Of a stretch of DNA of 44,320 bases, positions 1 through 6,320 are shown in pieces. Numbering within the stretch: position 1 is the stretch's first letter; each line of letters starts with the position of its first letter. Both the position numbers and the translations under genes were made by a program. The notes under the pieces are model-generated. The model was given only the letters and a program-made list of their open reading frames with translations. It was not told the DNA's origin and searched no databases. Source of the DNA: JAMQKA01 sp043951865 (GTDB lineage: Bacteria > Bacteroidota > Rhodothermia > Balneolales > Balneolaceae); assembly GCF_043951865.1 (NCBI RefSeq), contig NZ_JBINJF010000032.1, positions 1 through 44,320 on the forward strand. The letters run 5' to 3'.

Positions 1-2
1 CG

Positions 3-53
3 CCTGCGGAAATGCAAGATTATTTAACCCAACAACAAGAACTGGCTGCATGA
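3..53 (+). CDS. C-terminal tail of an upstream cassette gene (partial)
   Basis: Frame 3 is open from the window edge to a TGA at 51-53 and encodes 16 residues ending QQQELAA. The stop lies 4 bases before the R'' box of the first attC site, the position expected for the gene of a cassette that begins left of the window. Too little is present to name the family. The short length means the frame could be open by chance. Confidence 0.4.
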   Translation, partial: PAEMQDYLTQQQELAA

Positions 54-57
54 TCTG

Positions 58-184
58 GCTTAACTCACTGTCCATTTTTTTGTAGCAATTCCAGTCTTGC
101 CAGCTTTTGGCTTTTTAACTCTCCGTTCATTATTTATCAACTTAACATTCATGCGCGTGCAGCTTATGCGCAAGGTCGTTATAC
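58..184 (+). repeat. attC0 (diverged left arm)
   Basis: R'' GCTTAAC at 58-64 and R' GTTATAC at 178-184, 127 bp. The right arm (gcagcttatgcgcaaggtc) and the spacer with tggctttttaac are typical. The left arm next to R'' does not match the family pattern. Confidence 0.75.
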
Positions 185-277
185 CAAATTATTACCCTTT
201 CCATTTCAACTGTTTTGGGATACAATTTTTTCTATGCATCTGCATTCATATATTAAAGGAGAATCAATATCAGAATT

Positions 278-517
278 ATGAGTGAATCAACCGTTTCCAA
301 CAAGTTTGATGAATTACCTCCTAATGCCAAAAAACAGGCTCAGGATTTTGTGGATTTTCTGTATCAACGCTATGTAAGAAGTAAAGAAAAGAAAAAAACA
401 CAGCCTACCTCGATTTCAGATAGCTCTTTTTTTGGAATGTGGAAAGATCGTGAAGACATGAAGGACAGTACCGAATGGGTCAGAAAAGTTCGAAAATCTC
501 AATGGCCTAATCAGTAG
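278..517 (+). CDS. C1 antitoxin, DUF2281/VapB-like
   Basis: This 79-residue protein is the likely antitoxin for the PIN toxin that starts 2 bases after its stop. The N-terminal half is helical and charged (KFDELPPNAKKQAQDFVDFL), as in DUF2281 antitoxins. The C-terminal part holds the FGMWKDRED...EWVRKVR pattern common at the toxin-binding end of this family. A purine-rich AAAGGAG at 255-261 lies rather far from the ATG. By analogy it should bind and silence the toxin and repress its own promoter, which must lie between attC0 and the start. Family assignment is from pattern memory; the antitoxin role is well supported by the operon. Confidence 0.85.
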   Translation: MSESTVSNKFDELPPNAKKQAQDFVDFLYQRYVRSKEKKKTQPTSISDSSFFGMWKDREDMKDSTEWVRKVRKSQWPNQ

Positions 518-519
518 AG

Positions 520-909
520 ATGCCAACAGAATTAATCCTCATTGATACTGATGTATTAATTGATTACAGTCGAGGCATTGATCAATCTCGCAAACGACTC
601 AAAGATCTAGAAACTGATCATATCCTCTCTATCAGTGTTGTCACTCAGCTTGAGCTTATGGTTGGCTGTGAAAACAAAGCTGAATTTAAATCTCTACAAG
701 AGTTCTTAAGTGACTTTGAAATTATTCAACTCGACAGCTCAATTTCTCAAACAGCGGTTGAATTATTTGAAAACTACCGGTTGAGCCATGGAGTTCTGAT
801 TCCAGATATGCTCATTGCATCCACTGCCCTATCTCTTGATATTCCTTTGTTGTCCAAAAACAGAAAGGACTTTCGGTTCATTGATGGAATGGAATTACTG
901 AAATACTAA
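520..909 (+). CDS. C1 toxin, PIN-domain VapC-like ribonuclease
   Basis: This 129-residue protein spans one PIN domain. The acidic residues of the metal site are visible: Asp in LIDTDVLIDY near residue 9, Glu in TQLELMVG near 45, and Asp in GVLIPDMLIA near 96. The C-terminal strand reads LLSKNRKDF. PIN toxins of TA modules cut tRNA or rRNA and stop growth when the antitoxin decays; that role is inferred here. It is translated just after the DUF2281-like antitoxin, and its stop is followed within about 20 bases by the R'' box of attC1. Length is normal and no lesion is seen. Confidence 0.93.
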   Translation: MPTELILIDTDVLIDYSRGIDQSRKRLKDLETDHILSISVVTQLELMVGCENKAEFKSLQEFLSDFEIIQLDSSISQTAVELFENYRLSHGVLIPDMLIASTALSLDIPLLSKNRKDFRFIDGMELLKY

Positions 910-925
910 ATCGGGTAATAATTTG

Positions 926-1051
926 GCATAACCCGCGCATTAACGCGGACGCACCTCGCCCTCCCTTGCTCGTTTTGTTTTCTTTACGTCAAATAGTAAA
1001 CTGGAAATTGGATTAACAACAGAAGGCCGGTTATGCGCCGTGTCGTTAGGG
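926..1051 (+). repeat. attC1 (spacer type D)
   Basis: R'' GCATAAC at 926-932, R' GTTAGGG at 1045-1051. The left arm ccgcgcattaacgcgg pairs with the right arm. The spacer carries ctcgttttg and the aaactggaaattg segment shared with attC5 and attC6. Confidence 0.9.
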
Positions 1052-1138
1052 CAACTGCAAATTTGCCAAGAAATTTCTAACTCACCCATTCGTTAGTTAT
1101 CTTGGTTAGTAATTAACTAAACAACATATATAACGTGT

Positions 1139-1354
1139 ATGAGTCCTTCTAAAAAACTCATAGAACAACGAAAGGATATTCTGGGGGGGACCCCAGTCTT
1201 CAAAGGGACTCGTGTGCCTGTCAAGACCTTCTTTGAATATTTAGAAGCTGATCATTCAATTCACGAATTTTTAGAAGATTATCCGACTGTTTCCCGTCAG
1301 CAAGCCATTGACGTTCTTGAATCATTCAAAAATCAGCTTCTGCAACCTCAATGA
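1139..1354 (+). CDS. C2 antitoxin, DUF433
   Basis: This 71-residue protein has the DUF433 signature: GTPVFKGTRVPVKTFFEYL in the first half, then the EFLEDYPTVS segment and the helix with QAIDVLESF. DUF433 proteins are helix-turn-helix-like antitoxins that precede DUF5615 PIN-like toxins. Its stop overlaps the toxin start by 4 bases (ATGA), so the pair is translationally coupled. An AT-rich stretch at 1097-1138 (tatataac at 1127-1134) is a plausible promoter for the cassette. Cassette C6 carries a second, diverged copy of this module. Confidence 0.92.
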   Translation: MSPSKKLIEQRKDILGGTPVFKGTRVPVKTFFEYLEADHSIHEFLEDYPTVSRQQAIDVLESFKNQLLQPQ

Positions 1355-1683
1355 TCAAGATCTTATTGGACGAATGCCTTCCTAAAAAATTGAAATATAG
1401 AATTGAAGAATTGGATCGTGACTTTGTTGTGCATACTGTTCCAGAAGTGGGATGGGCTGGAATGAAAGATGGAACTTTACTATCTAAGGCAGAACAGGAT
1501 TTTGATGTTTTTATAACCAGTGATCGAAACTTAAGTTTTCAGCAATCGATTTCAAATTCTGAAATACATGTAGTGCTATTGATAGCATCTACAAATATTT
1601 ATGAAGATCTACTGCCCTTGGTCAAAAAAGTAGAACCCGTTATCAAAAATTACGAAACGGGGCAATTTAGTAAAATTAAGTAG
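1351..1683 (+). CDS. C2 toxin, DUF5615 PIN-like
   Basis: This 110-residue protein is a DUF5615 PIN-like protein, the usual partner of DUF433 antitoxins. Acidic motifs are in place: LLDECLP at residues 5-11, GWAGMKDGTLL in the middle and FITSDRNL near residue 55. The fold and residues suggest a metal-dependent RNase, but the activity of this family is less well established than for VapC. It overlaps its antitoxin by 4 bases and ends 8 bases before the R'' box of attC2. Confidence 0.9.
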   Translation: MIKILLDECLPKKLKYRIEELDRDFVVHTVPEVGWAGMKDGTLLSKAEQDFDVFITSDRNLSFQQSISNSEIHVVLLIASTNIYEDLLPLVKKVEPVIKNYETGQFSKIK

Positions 1684-1691
1684 GCAGTTGG

Positions 1692-1810
1692 CCCTAACAA
1701 GCGTTTCAACCGGACAGGCCTCGCACCGGGTTGCGTTTTTTTGCTAACCTTTCATTCAGAAATAATTTTAAAACTCCGGTGCCTGCCGGTTAAACGCAGG
1801 GCCGTTATAC
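1692..1810 (+). repeat. attC2 (spacer type C)
   Basis: R'' CCCTAAC at 1692-1698, R' GTTATAC at 1804-1810. The left arm is aagcgtttcaaccgg, the spacer carries gctaacctttcatt, and the right arm is gcctgccggttaaacgc. Confidence 0.88.
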
Positions 1811-1898
1811 AGCCAATGCTTTGATTCAATTTTTTGATCAATAGAAAAATGCGTCAGTTTTAGTTAAGTTTGTTGTAGGAAATAATTAATCAATCATT

Positions 1899-2204
1899 AT
1901 GGCAACAAAAGTAGATCTTAAAACCGAACAGCTCCAACAGCTTTGCGAGAAGTATAATGTGAAGGAGCTATACCTCTTTGGATCAGCCACTACTGATAAT
2001 TTTTCTGAAGATAGTGACCTTGATTTCATCGTCAAATTTGATCGGCAAGGATTTGAAGGAGCGTTTGATCAATTCATCGATTTCAAGCAAGAGCTTGAGC
2101 AAATCTATGGTCGTTCTGTCGATCTATATCATCTTAAAAAATTCAGAAACTCAATTTTTCAGCAAGAAGTAGAACGCTCCAAAGAGCTACTTTATGCCGC
2201 ATAA
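1899..2204 (+). CDS. C3 antitoxin, MNT-type nucleotidyltransferase (MntA-like)
   Basis: This 101-residue minimal nucleotidyltransferase shows the catalytic GSATTDNF...SDLDFIV motif (GS followed by DxD) at about residues 27-46. In HEPN-MNT modules the MNT protein silences the HEPN toxin, in studied cases by AMPylating a tyrosine near the HEPN active site. It overlaps the HepT gene by 11 bases. C9 carries a second MNT-HepT pair with a differently spaced GS...DVD motif. Confidence 0.92.
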   Translation: MATKVDLKTEQLQQLCEKYNVKELYLFGSATTDNFSEDSDLDFIVKFDRQGFEGAFDQFIDFKQELEQIYGRSVDLYHLKKFRNSIFQQEVERSKELLYAA

Positions 2205-2526
2205 AACAAGAAAGCTACTTCTTGACATCAGTCTTTCCTGTCAGGAAATCTTAGATTTTATCGACGGCAAAAGTTTTGAAGACTTTCAGGAAGACCGGAT
2301 GCTTCAACTTGCTATCGAAAGAGAGTTTGAAATTATCGGAGAAGCACTACACCGTTTATCTAGAATTGAAGAAGATACGCTTGCTGAGAAAATTCCTGAA
2401 TATCGTAAAATAATCGACTTTAGGAATATCATTGCTCATGGATATGACATTATTGACGAAGCTGCTATGTGGGATTTTGCCGTAAACCGGGTTCCAGAAC
2501 TGTTAGATAAGGTCGAAGATTATTAG
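2194..2526 (+). CDS. C3 toxin, HepT-like (DUF86) HEPN RNase
   Basis: This 110-residue DUF86/HEPN protein has the RX4HXY active-site motif (RNIIAHGY) at about residues 77-84, preceded by FEIIGEALHRL, typical of HepT. HEPN toxins are dimeric RNases. The Tyr of the motif is the residue that the MNT partner modifies in studied pairs; that is inferred here. The start overlaps the upstream antitoxin by 11 bases. Length is normal for the family. Confidence 0.92.
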   Translation: MPHKTRKLLLDISLSCQEILDFIDGKSFEDFQEDRMLQLAIEREFEIIGEALHRLSRIEEDTLAEKIPEYRKIIDFRNIIAHGYDIIDEAAMWDFAVNRVPELLDKVEDY

Positions 2527-2566
2527 TCGCTCAAATATTTTTACCTATTTCATCATTACGCTGGCT

Positions 2567-2695
2567 GTATAACCCGCGCATTAAGCGGACAGGCCTCGCC
2601 GTTGGCTGCCAGTTTCGAATTAATCGGTTTCAATAGTACATTTTAAACAAATTCCGCGCGACTTTGCACGCCCCTTATGCGCAATGTCGTTAGCA
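2567..2695 (+). repeat. attC3 (spacer type B)
   Basis: R'' GTATAAC at 2567-2573, R' GTTAGCA at 2689-2695. The left arm is ccgcgcattaagcgg, the spacer carries aatagtacatttt, and the right arm is cttatgcgcaatgtc. Confidence 0.9.
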
Positions 2696-2793
2696 CGCTT
2701 CGCAGTTCGTTTAGTTAATTCAATTCTGATAATACAATTTTTGCTACTTCTTAGTTATACTGTAGTAACTCAATAATCTGACATTTGAATGCT

Positions 2794-3033
2794 ATGAGCA
2801 CCAACACCAAGGAATTAAAGAAACTGCTTCACGAAAGTATCGAGAACATCGATGATGAGGCCTTCCTTCAGACCGTCAAGGAGATTCTGGATCGCAAATA
2901 TCAACCCGAGGAAGTAACACTAACCCCTTATCAGGAAAAACGCATAGAAGAAGCAAAAAAGAGCATCGAACAGGGAGATGCCCTCACCAATGAGCAAGCC
3001 GACCAACTCGTAGCTAAATGGCTAAACGAATAA
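2794..3033 (+). CDS. C4 antitoxin, ParD/addiction-module type
   Basis: This 79-residue acidic helical protein precedes a RelE/ParE-type gene. I chose the ATG at 2794 (MSTNTKELKKLL) over an in-frame TTG at 2785. The N-terminal half, with LLHESIENIDDEAFLQTVKEIL, should be the dimerisation or DNA-binding part. The C-terminal half (YQEKRIEEAKKSIEQGD, then QLVAKWL) resembles the toxin-binding tail of RelE/ParE antitoxins. It overlaps the toxin frame by 16 bases. The exact family is not certain; the antitoxin role rests on context. Because its toxin is interrupted, the antitoxin may now be an orphan. Confidence 0.8.
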   Translation: MSTNTKELKKLLHESIENIDDEAFLQTVKEILDRKYQPEEVTLTPYQEKRIEEAKKSIEQGDALTNEQADQLVAKWLNE

Positions 3034-3311
3034 TCTGGGCTCCCCAGGCCGTAGCCGACCGCATTCAAATTTTGGATTATTGGTATAACCGCCTGGGAAC
3101 GAAAGAGTATCCAACCAAACTCGATGAAATGTTCAAAGAGACAGTTCAGCTCCTTTCCCGCTTCCCCCAACTTGGCCGACAATTAGCAGATCGGGAAGAA
3201 CGCGTATTTGTGAAAGATCACTACCAAATTTTTTATCTGGATGAATAGGATGCCATCAAGATTCTGCACCTGTGGGACAGCCGTCGAAATCCGGAGGAGC
3301 TGAATCTTTAA
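3018..3311 (+). pseudogene. C4 toxin, RelE/ParE-type, interrupted by an in-frame TAG
   Basis: The frame from ATG 3018 encodes a ParE-like protein (IIWAPQAVADRIQILDYW, then FPQLGRQL and FVKDHYQIFYLDE) but stops at TAG 3246-3248 after 76 residues. The same frame continues after the stop with DAIKILHLWDSRRNPEEL and ends at TAA 3309-3311. That extension is exactly the usual C-terminal strand of this family (for example ILHIWDSRQNPE), which carries the conserved Arg residues. The intact protein would be 97-98 residues, the normal length. This looks like a recent nonsense mutation, or else a sequencing error or suppressed stop. Confidence 0.85.
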
Positions 3312-3325
3312 ACCGTGGCTCAGCG

Positions 3326-3446
3326 TGCTAACAATCGTATCAACCTGACACGGTCTTGCTTTTCAGACAGCTTTGCTGCAGATTATCTATGAGTAGTCGT
3401 TTGCGGGCTACTAATCACCGTGCAGGTTATACTCTGGTCGTTAGTA
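3326..3446 (+). repeat. attC4 (strongly diverged)
   Basis: R'' TGCTAAC at 3326-3332, R' GTTAGTA at 3440-3446. Boxes and length (121 bp) are kept, but both arms (aatcgtatcaacctgacacgg on the left, gtgcaggttatactctggtc on the right) depart from the family. Cassette ends flanking it still fit their own partners. Confidence 0.72.
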
Positions 3447-3534
3447 CAACTTGGTTCTCACTTCTTCTTATTGTATTCCAATCATTTTTAGCGTATCTTT
3501 ATTGTACGTTTAAAAATAACTTAATAGTAACATT

Positions 3535-3828
3535 ATGTCTGCTATACGTCTTGAATTGGACCAGGATATTCAACCTGTTTCAGAGTTCCGAAAAAATGCA
3601 GCCAGTTTTATCGATCGGATCCAGAAAGAGAAACGGTCGATTATCCTTACTCAACATGGAAAAAGTGCAGCTGTTTTGGTTGATGTTTCAGAATACCAAC
3701 GAATGGTTGATAAGTTGGATAAAATGGAAGATTTGCTGGAAGCTGAGCGCCAAATTGCTCGGGGTGAGGTCTTTTCTCACGAAGAAGCAAAAGAGAAAAT
3801 TAAGGACAACTTGGCCAAATGGAAGTAA
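3535..3828 (+). CDS. C5 antitoxin, Phd/YefM family
   Basis: This 97-residue protein has a Phd/YefM N-terminal domain: SEFRKNAASFIDRI, then the ILTQHGKSAAVLVDVSEYQRM block typical of the family at about residues 37-57. The C-terminal region is helical and charged and should wrap the toxin. It overlaps the RelE/ParE-like gene by 10 bases. Phd-type antitoxins autorepress their operons through palindromes near the promoter; the AT-rich leader 3447-3534 is the place to look. C19 carries a clearly related antitoxin (shared QPxSEFRxNAAS and TQHGKS). Confidence 0.93.
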   Translation: MSAIRLELDQDIQPVSEFRKNAASFIDRIQKEKRSIILTQHGKSAAVLVDVSEYQRMVDKLDKMEDLLEAERQIARGEVFSHEEAKEKIKDNLAKWK

Positions 3829-4106
3829 TCTGGACCAAGCAAGCCATTCGAATGGTCAATGACTTTGTCGATTATATTGCCCAAGATGATTACGAGACTG
3901 CCGAGCAATGGGCATTGGAACTCATGAGCCAAACCGATAAACTGGCTGAACATCCAAGAATTGGTAGAGTCGTTCCGGAATACAATGAAGAGACGCTTCG
4001 AGAATTGATTGTGGGAAACTACCGACTGCCCTATCGAATAAAAGAAGATCGTATTTATATTGAGGCCGTTTGGCATGTTCGCCAGATTCCTCCTAAAAAA
4101 GAATAA
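3819..4106 (+). CDS. C5 toxin, RelE/ParE family
   Basis: This 95-residue protein is a RelE/ParE-superfamily toxin. It begins MEVIWTKQAIRMVNDFVDYIAQDDYETAEQW, then has the HPRIGRVVPEYNEETLREL segment and the strand YRLPYRIKEDRIYIEAVWHVRQ. The ordering is that of ParE/RelE from the type II plasmid-stabilisation family (COG3668). Members either cut mRNA on the ribosome or poison gyrase; sequence alone does not decide which. It starts inside the antitoxin gene, so expression is coupled. It ends 7 bases before the R'' box of attC5. Confidence 0.92.
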   Translation: MEVIWTKQAIRMVNDFVDYIAQDDYETAEQWALELMSQTDKLAEHPRIGRVVPEYNEETLRELIVGNYRLPYRIKEDRIYIEAVWHVRQIPPKKE

Positions 4107-4112
4107 AAGTTG

Positions 4113-4241
4113 TGCTAACCAGCGCTTCAACGGGACGCGCCTCACCGGGGCCTGCTCGTTTTGATTTCCCAGCGACAACTCGTAAACTGGAAACTGAATT
4201 AACGCTCATTCGCGCGCCCCTTAAGCGCAAGGTCGTTAGGT
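4113..4241 (+). repeat. attC5 (spacer type D)
   Basis: R'' TGCTAAC at 4113-4119, R' GTTAGGT at 4235-4241. The left arm is cagcgcttcaacggg, the spacer has ctcgttttgatttcc and aactggaaactgaatt, and the right arm is cccttaagcgcaaggtc. Confidence 0.9.
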
Positions 4242-4328
4242 GGCTTCCAATTAGCTACCTGTGCCTATGATATTTCACGCTATTTCTGTATGTTTAATTT
4301 TGTAATCTTTAATTAATTCTACATAGCC

Positions 4329-4553
4329 ATGAGCAATTGGAAAAAACGTATTACAGTAAATCCTGACCAATGCGGTGGTCGTCCTTGCATTCGTGGCATG
4401 AGAATACGTGTCATTGATGTACTCGATTTGCTCGCTTCTGGCCTGACCCAAGATCAAGTGTTGGAAGAGTTACCTGATCTGGAAAAAGAAGACATCCAAG
4501 CAGCTCTGAAATATGCCAGCAGCAAAATCAATCATCCTGTTATTGCAGCATGA
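4329..4553 (+). CDS. C6 antitoxin, DUF433
   Basis: This 74-residue DUF433 protein is a canonical member: ITVNPDQCGGRPCIRGMRI, then VIDVLDLLASGLTQDQVLEELPDL and EDIQAALKYA. It precedes a DUF5615 toxin gene and overlaps it by 4 bases. DUF433 proteins are thought to combine DNA binding with toxin binding. The copy is only distantly related to the C2 antitoxin, so the two DUF433-DUF5615 cassettes were probably captured independently. Confidence 0.94.
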   Translation: MSNWKKRITVNPDQCGGRPCIRGMRIRVIDVLDLLASGLTQDQVLEELPDLEKEDIQAALKYASSKINHPVIAA

Positions 4554-4891
4554 AAATATGGATAGATGCACAACTTTCTCCCGCCATTGCTGCCTGGATT
4601 AATCGTACCTATCAAGATATTGAAGCTGAATCTGTTCGTGCCGTGGGTTTAAGAGATGCCTTGGATTATGAAATCTTTGAGGAGGCCCGGAAACAGAACG
4701 TCGTGGTAATGAGCAAAGATGACGGCTTTACGGACTTAGTTGCCGAGCATGGCCCACCTCCACAAATTATTTGGGTAACCTGTGGAAATACCTCCAACGC
4801 CAAAATGAGAGAAATTCTTTCTAAAACATTACCCAAAGCCAAAGAATTACTTGAACGTGGAGAGACAGTCGTTGAAATAAGTGATAAGTAA
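4550..4891 (+). CDS. C6 toxin, DUF5615 PIN-like
   Basis: This 113-residue DUF5615 protein is closer to the textbook form than the one in C2: MKIWIDAQLSPAIAAWI at the start, GLRDALDYEIFEEAR in the middle, and VVVMSKDDGFTDLV with the acidic pair of the PIN-like site. The C-terminal part (PQIIWVTCGNTSN) is also characteristic. It is a putative metal-dependent RNase toxin translated from a start overlapping the DUF433 stop. It ends 7 bases before the altered R'' box of attC6. Confidence 0.93.
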   Translation: MKIWIDAQLSPAIAAWINRTYQDIEAESVRAVGLRDALDYEIFEEARKQNVVVMSKDDGFTDLVAEHGPPPQIIWVTCGNTSNAKMREILSKTLPKAKELLERGETVVEISDK

Positions 4892-4898
4892 CCAGCCA

Positions 4899-5029
4899 CC
4901 TATACAAGGCGCTTCAACGGGACGCGCCTCGCCAGGACCTGCCCGTTTTGATTTTACTGGCGACAAATGGTAAAATGAAAATTGAATTAACACTACTTCG
5001 TGCGCCCGTTAAGCGCAATGTCGTTATAC
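4899..5029 (+). repeat. attC6 (altered R'' box, spacer type D)
   Basis: The R'' box reads CCTATAC (4899-4905) where CCTAAC is expected; R' GTTATAC is at 5023-5029. Arms (ggcgcttcaacggg and cccgttaagcgcaatgtc) and spacer are typical. Confidence 0.85.
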
Positions 5030-5096
5030 CACTTTTCTTGCAATAATCACCCCTTCTGCGTAGTTTTACTTTGAAACCAAATTAAATTCAAGTGCT

Positions 5097-5339
5097 ATGC
5101 CAACAAATATCACAATTCGGGATATACCCGACGAAGTCTATGCCAAAATAAAGAAACAGGCAGACCTACATCATCGAAGTATCAACAGTGAAGTGATCGT
5201 CTATTTAAAAAAATTAGTCCAAAGCAACCGACGAGATCCTGATCAAGTAATTACCCGTGCTAAAAAACTTAAACAGAAAGCAAAAGGCAGCCTTTCTATG
5301 GATGAAATTCAAGGGGCAATTGATCAGGGGCGTCCATGA
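5097..5339 (+). CDS. C7 antitoxin, FitA-like ribbon-helix-helix
   Basis: This 80-residue protein has an N-terminal ribbon-helix-helix (NITIRDIPDEVYAKIKKQA, then HHRSINSEVIVYLKKLV), as in FitA/VapB antitoxins with Arc-like DNA-binding domains. The C-terminal tail, AKGSLSMDEIQGAIDQGRP, is the toxin-binding part. The stop overlaps the PIN toxin start by 4 bases. C12 carries a homologue with the same HHRSINSE and AKGSLS...GRP blocks and a similar leader (TTCTTGCAATAATC), so C7 and C12 are paralogous cassettes. Confidence 0.93.
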   Translation: MPTNITIRDIPDEVYAKIKKQADLHHRSINSEVIVYLKKLVQSNRRDPDQVITRAKKLKQKAKGSLSMDEIQGAIDQGRP

Positions 5340-5737
5340 TTGTTGTCGATACGAATGTAATTGCGAGCATGTGGGTCCCAAACGATATGGACGAGTGGGT
5401 TTACAAAGTGCTTAAGAAAGATGACGATTGGGTTGCCCCTCTTCTCTGGCGATCCGAATTCAGAAATGTCCTATCGATATACCTGCGAAAGGAAATTTTA
5501 GAATTATCGGTTGTTTTTCAGGCCACAGAAGAAGCCGAACAATTGATGGATGCCAACGAATTCGAAGTAAACTCAACACAAGTTATGAGTCTTGTTTCAG
5601 ATTCATCTTGTTCAGCCTACGATTGTGAATTTGTGGCACTGGCAGATGATTTAAATATAACGCTGGTCACATTTGATAAAAAAATCGTTCGTGAATTTCC
5701 CGACATTGCTATTAGTCCAAAGGAGTTTGTAACATAA
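5336..5737 (+). CDS. C7 toxin, PIN-domain FitB/VapC-like
   Basis: This 133-residue PIN-domain protein has its metal-site residues visible: MIVVDTNVIA with Asp5, LLWRSEFRNVL with Glu near 41, SSCSAYDCEFVALA with Asp near 97, and LVTFDKKIV with Asp near 115. It is a likely RNase toxin of the VapC/FitB type, coupled by an ATGA overlap to the FitA-like antitoxin. It is strongly similar to the C12 toxin over the whole length. Confidence 0.94.
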   Translation: MIVVDTNVIASMWVPNDMDEWVYKVLKKDDDWVAPLLWRSEFRNVLSIYLRKEILELSVVFQATEEAEQLMDANEFEVNSTQVMSLVSDSSCSAYDCEFVALADDLNITLVTFDKKIVREFPDIAISPKEFVT

Positions 5738-5743
5738 AAAGCG

Positions 5744-5872
5744 GCATAACCCGCGCACTAACTCGGACAGGCCTCGCCATTCCCTTGCCTCCCTTCCATT
5801 TATTAGTTAATCTTTCGTTTTGTAATTAATTCACACTGTTGCGCCTGCAGCTTATGCGCCAGGTCGTTATAC
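5744..5872 (+). repeat. attC7 (spacer type C)
   Basis: R'' GCATAAC at 5744-5750, R' GTTATAC at 5866-5872. The left arm is ccgcgcactaactcgg, the spacer has gttaatctttcgttttg, and the right arm is gcagcttatgcgccaggtc. Confidence 0.9.
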
Positions 5873-5911
5873 TGCAAATCAGATCATAATCCATGACAAT
5901 TAATAACCTAG

Positions 5912-6187
5912 CTAACTTTCTTCGGTAGTCGGATCAATCATGGTTTTAACCTCCGTGATTTCAAGTATTGATGCTCCACTTATTTTTGCATGTTCATGAA
6001 TAATATCTTCATTTTTGGCAATATAGACGCAGTGCGTTCCATTCTCTCTAACATAACTGTGTTGCCATTGTATATCGGGACCGAGCTCATTCAATACCCG
6101 GTTTGAATCTTTGGCTACCTTTTGCTGTTCCTCTTCAGACATGTTCCCTATTCCCGGAATACAACGTTTAATTACATATTTAGGCAT
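5912..6187 (-). CDS. C8 DUF4242 small protein
   Basis: This 91-residue protein fits the DUF4242 family: MPKYVIKRCIPGIGNMSEEE at the start, the QWQHSYVRENGTHCVYIAKN strand block and a C-terminal HAKISGASILEITEVKTMI. DUF4242 has a ferredoxin-like fold; one studied member (SCO4226 of Streptomyces) binds nickel. The role here is unknown. It is divergent from the AraC-type regulator, with 133 bases between starts, and both lie in one 1.5-kb cassette whose two ends match (GTTATACTGCAA and TTGCAGTATAAC). Control by its neighbour is an inference. It is the only non-TA gene in the array encoded against the attC direction. Confidence 0.88.
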   Translation of the reverse strand: MPKYVIKRCIPGIGNMSEEEQQKVAKDSNRVLNELGPDIQWQHSYVRENGTHCVYIAKNEDIIHEHAKISGASILEITEVKTMIDPTTEES

Positions 6188-6320
6188 AACGTTACCTTAT
6201 TATCTATTTTATTTTTCCGTTTGATGATTCCTTCTCGGATAGCTAAAATGATTACGTGAAGTAATTAAAAAAAGAGGCTGAACTGACATAATAACTGGGT
6301 GATATTGCCATCTAACAATT

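Noticed and set aside
3356..3862. Open frame of 168 codons overlapping the C5 antitoxin
   Set aside because: It starts inside attC4 and is a frame-shifted shadow of the Phd-type gene; no family features.
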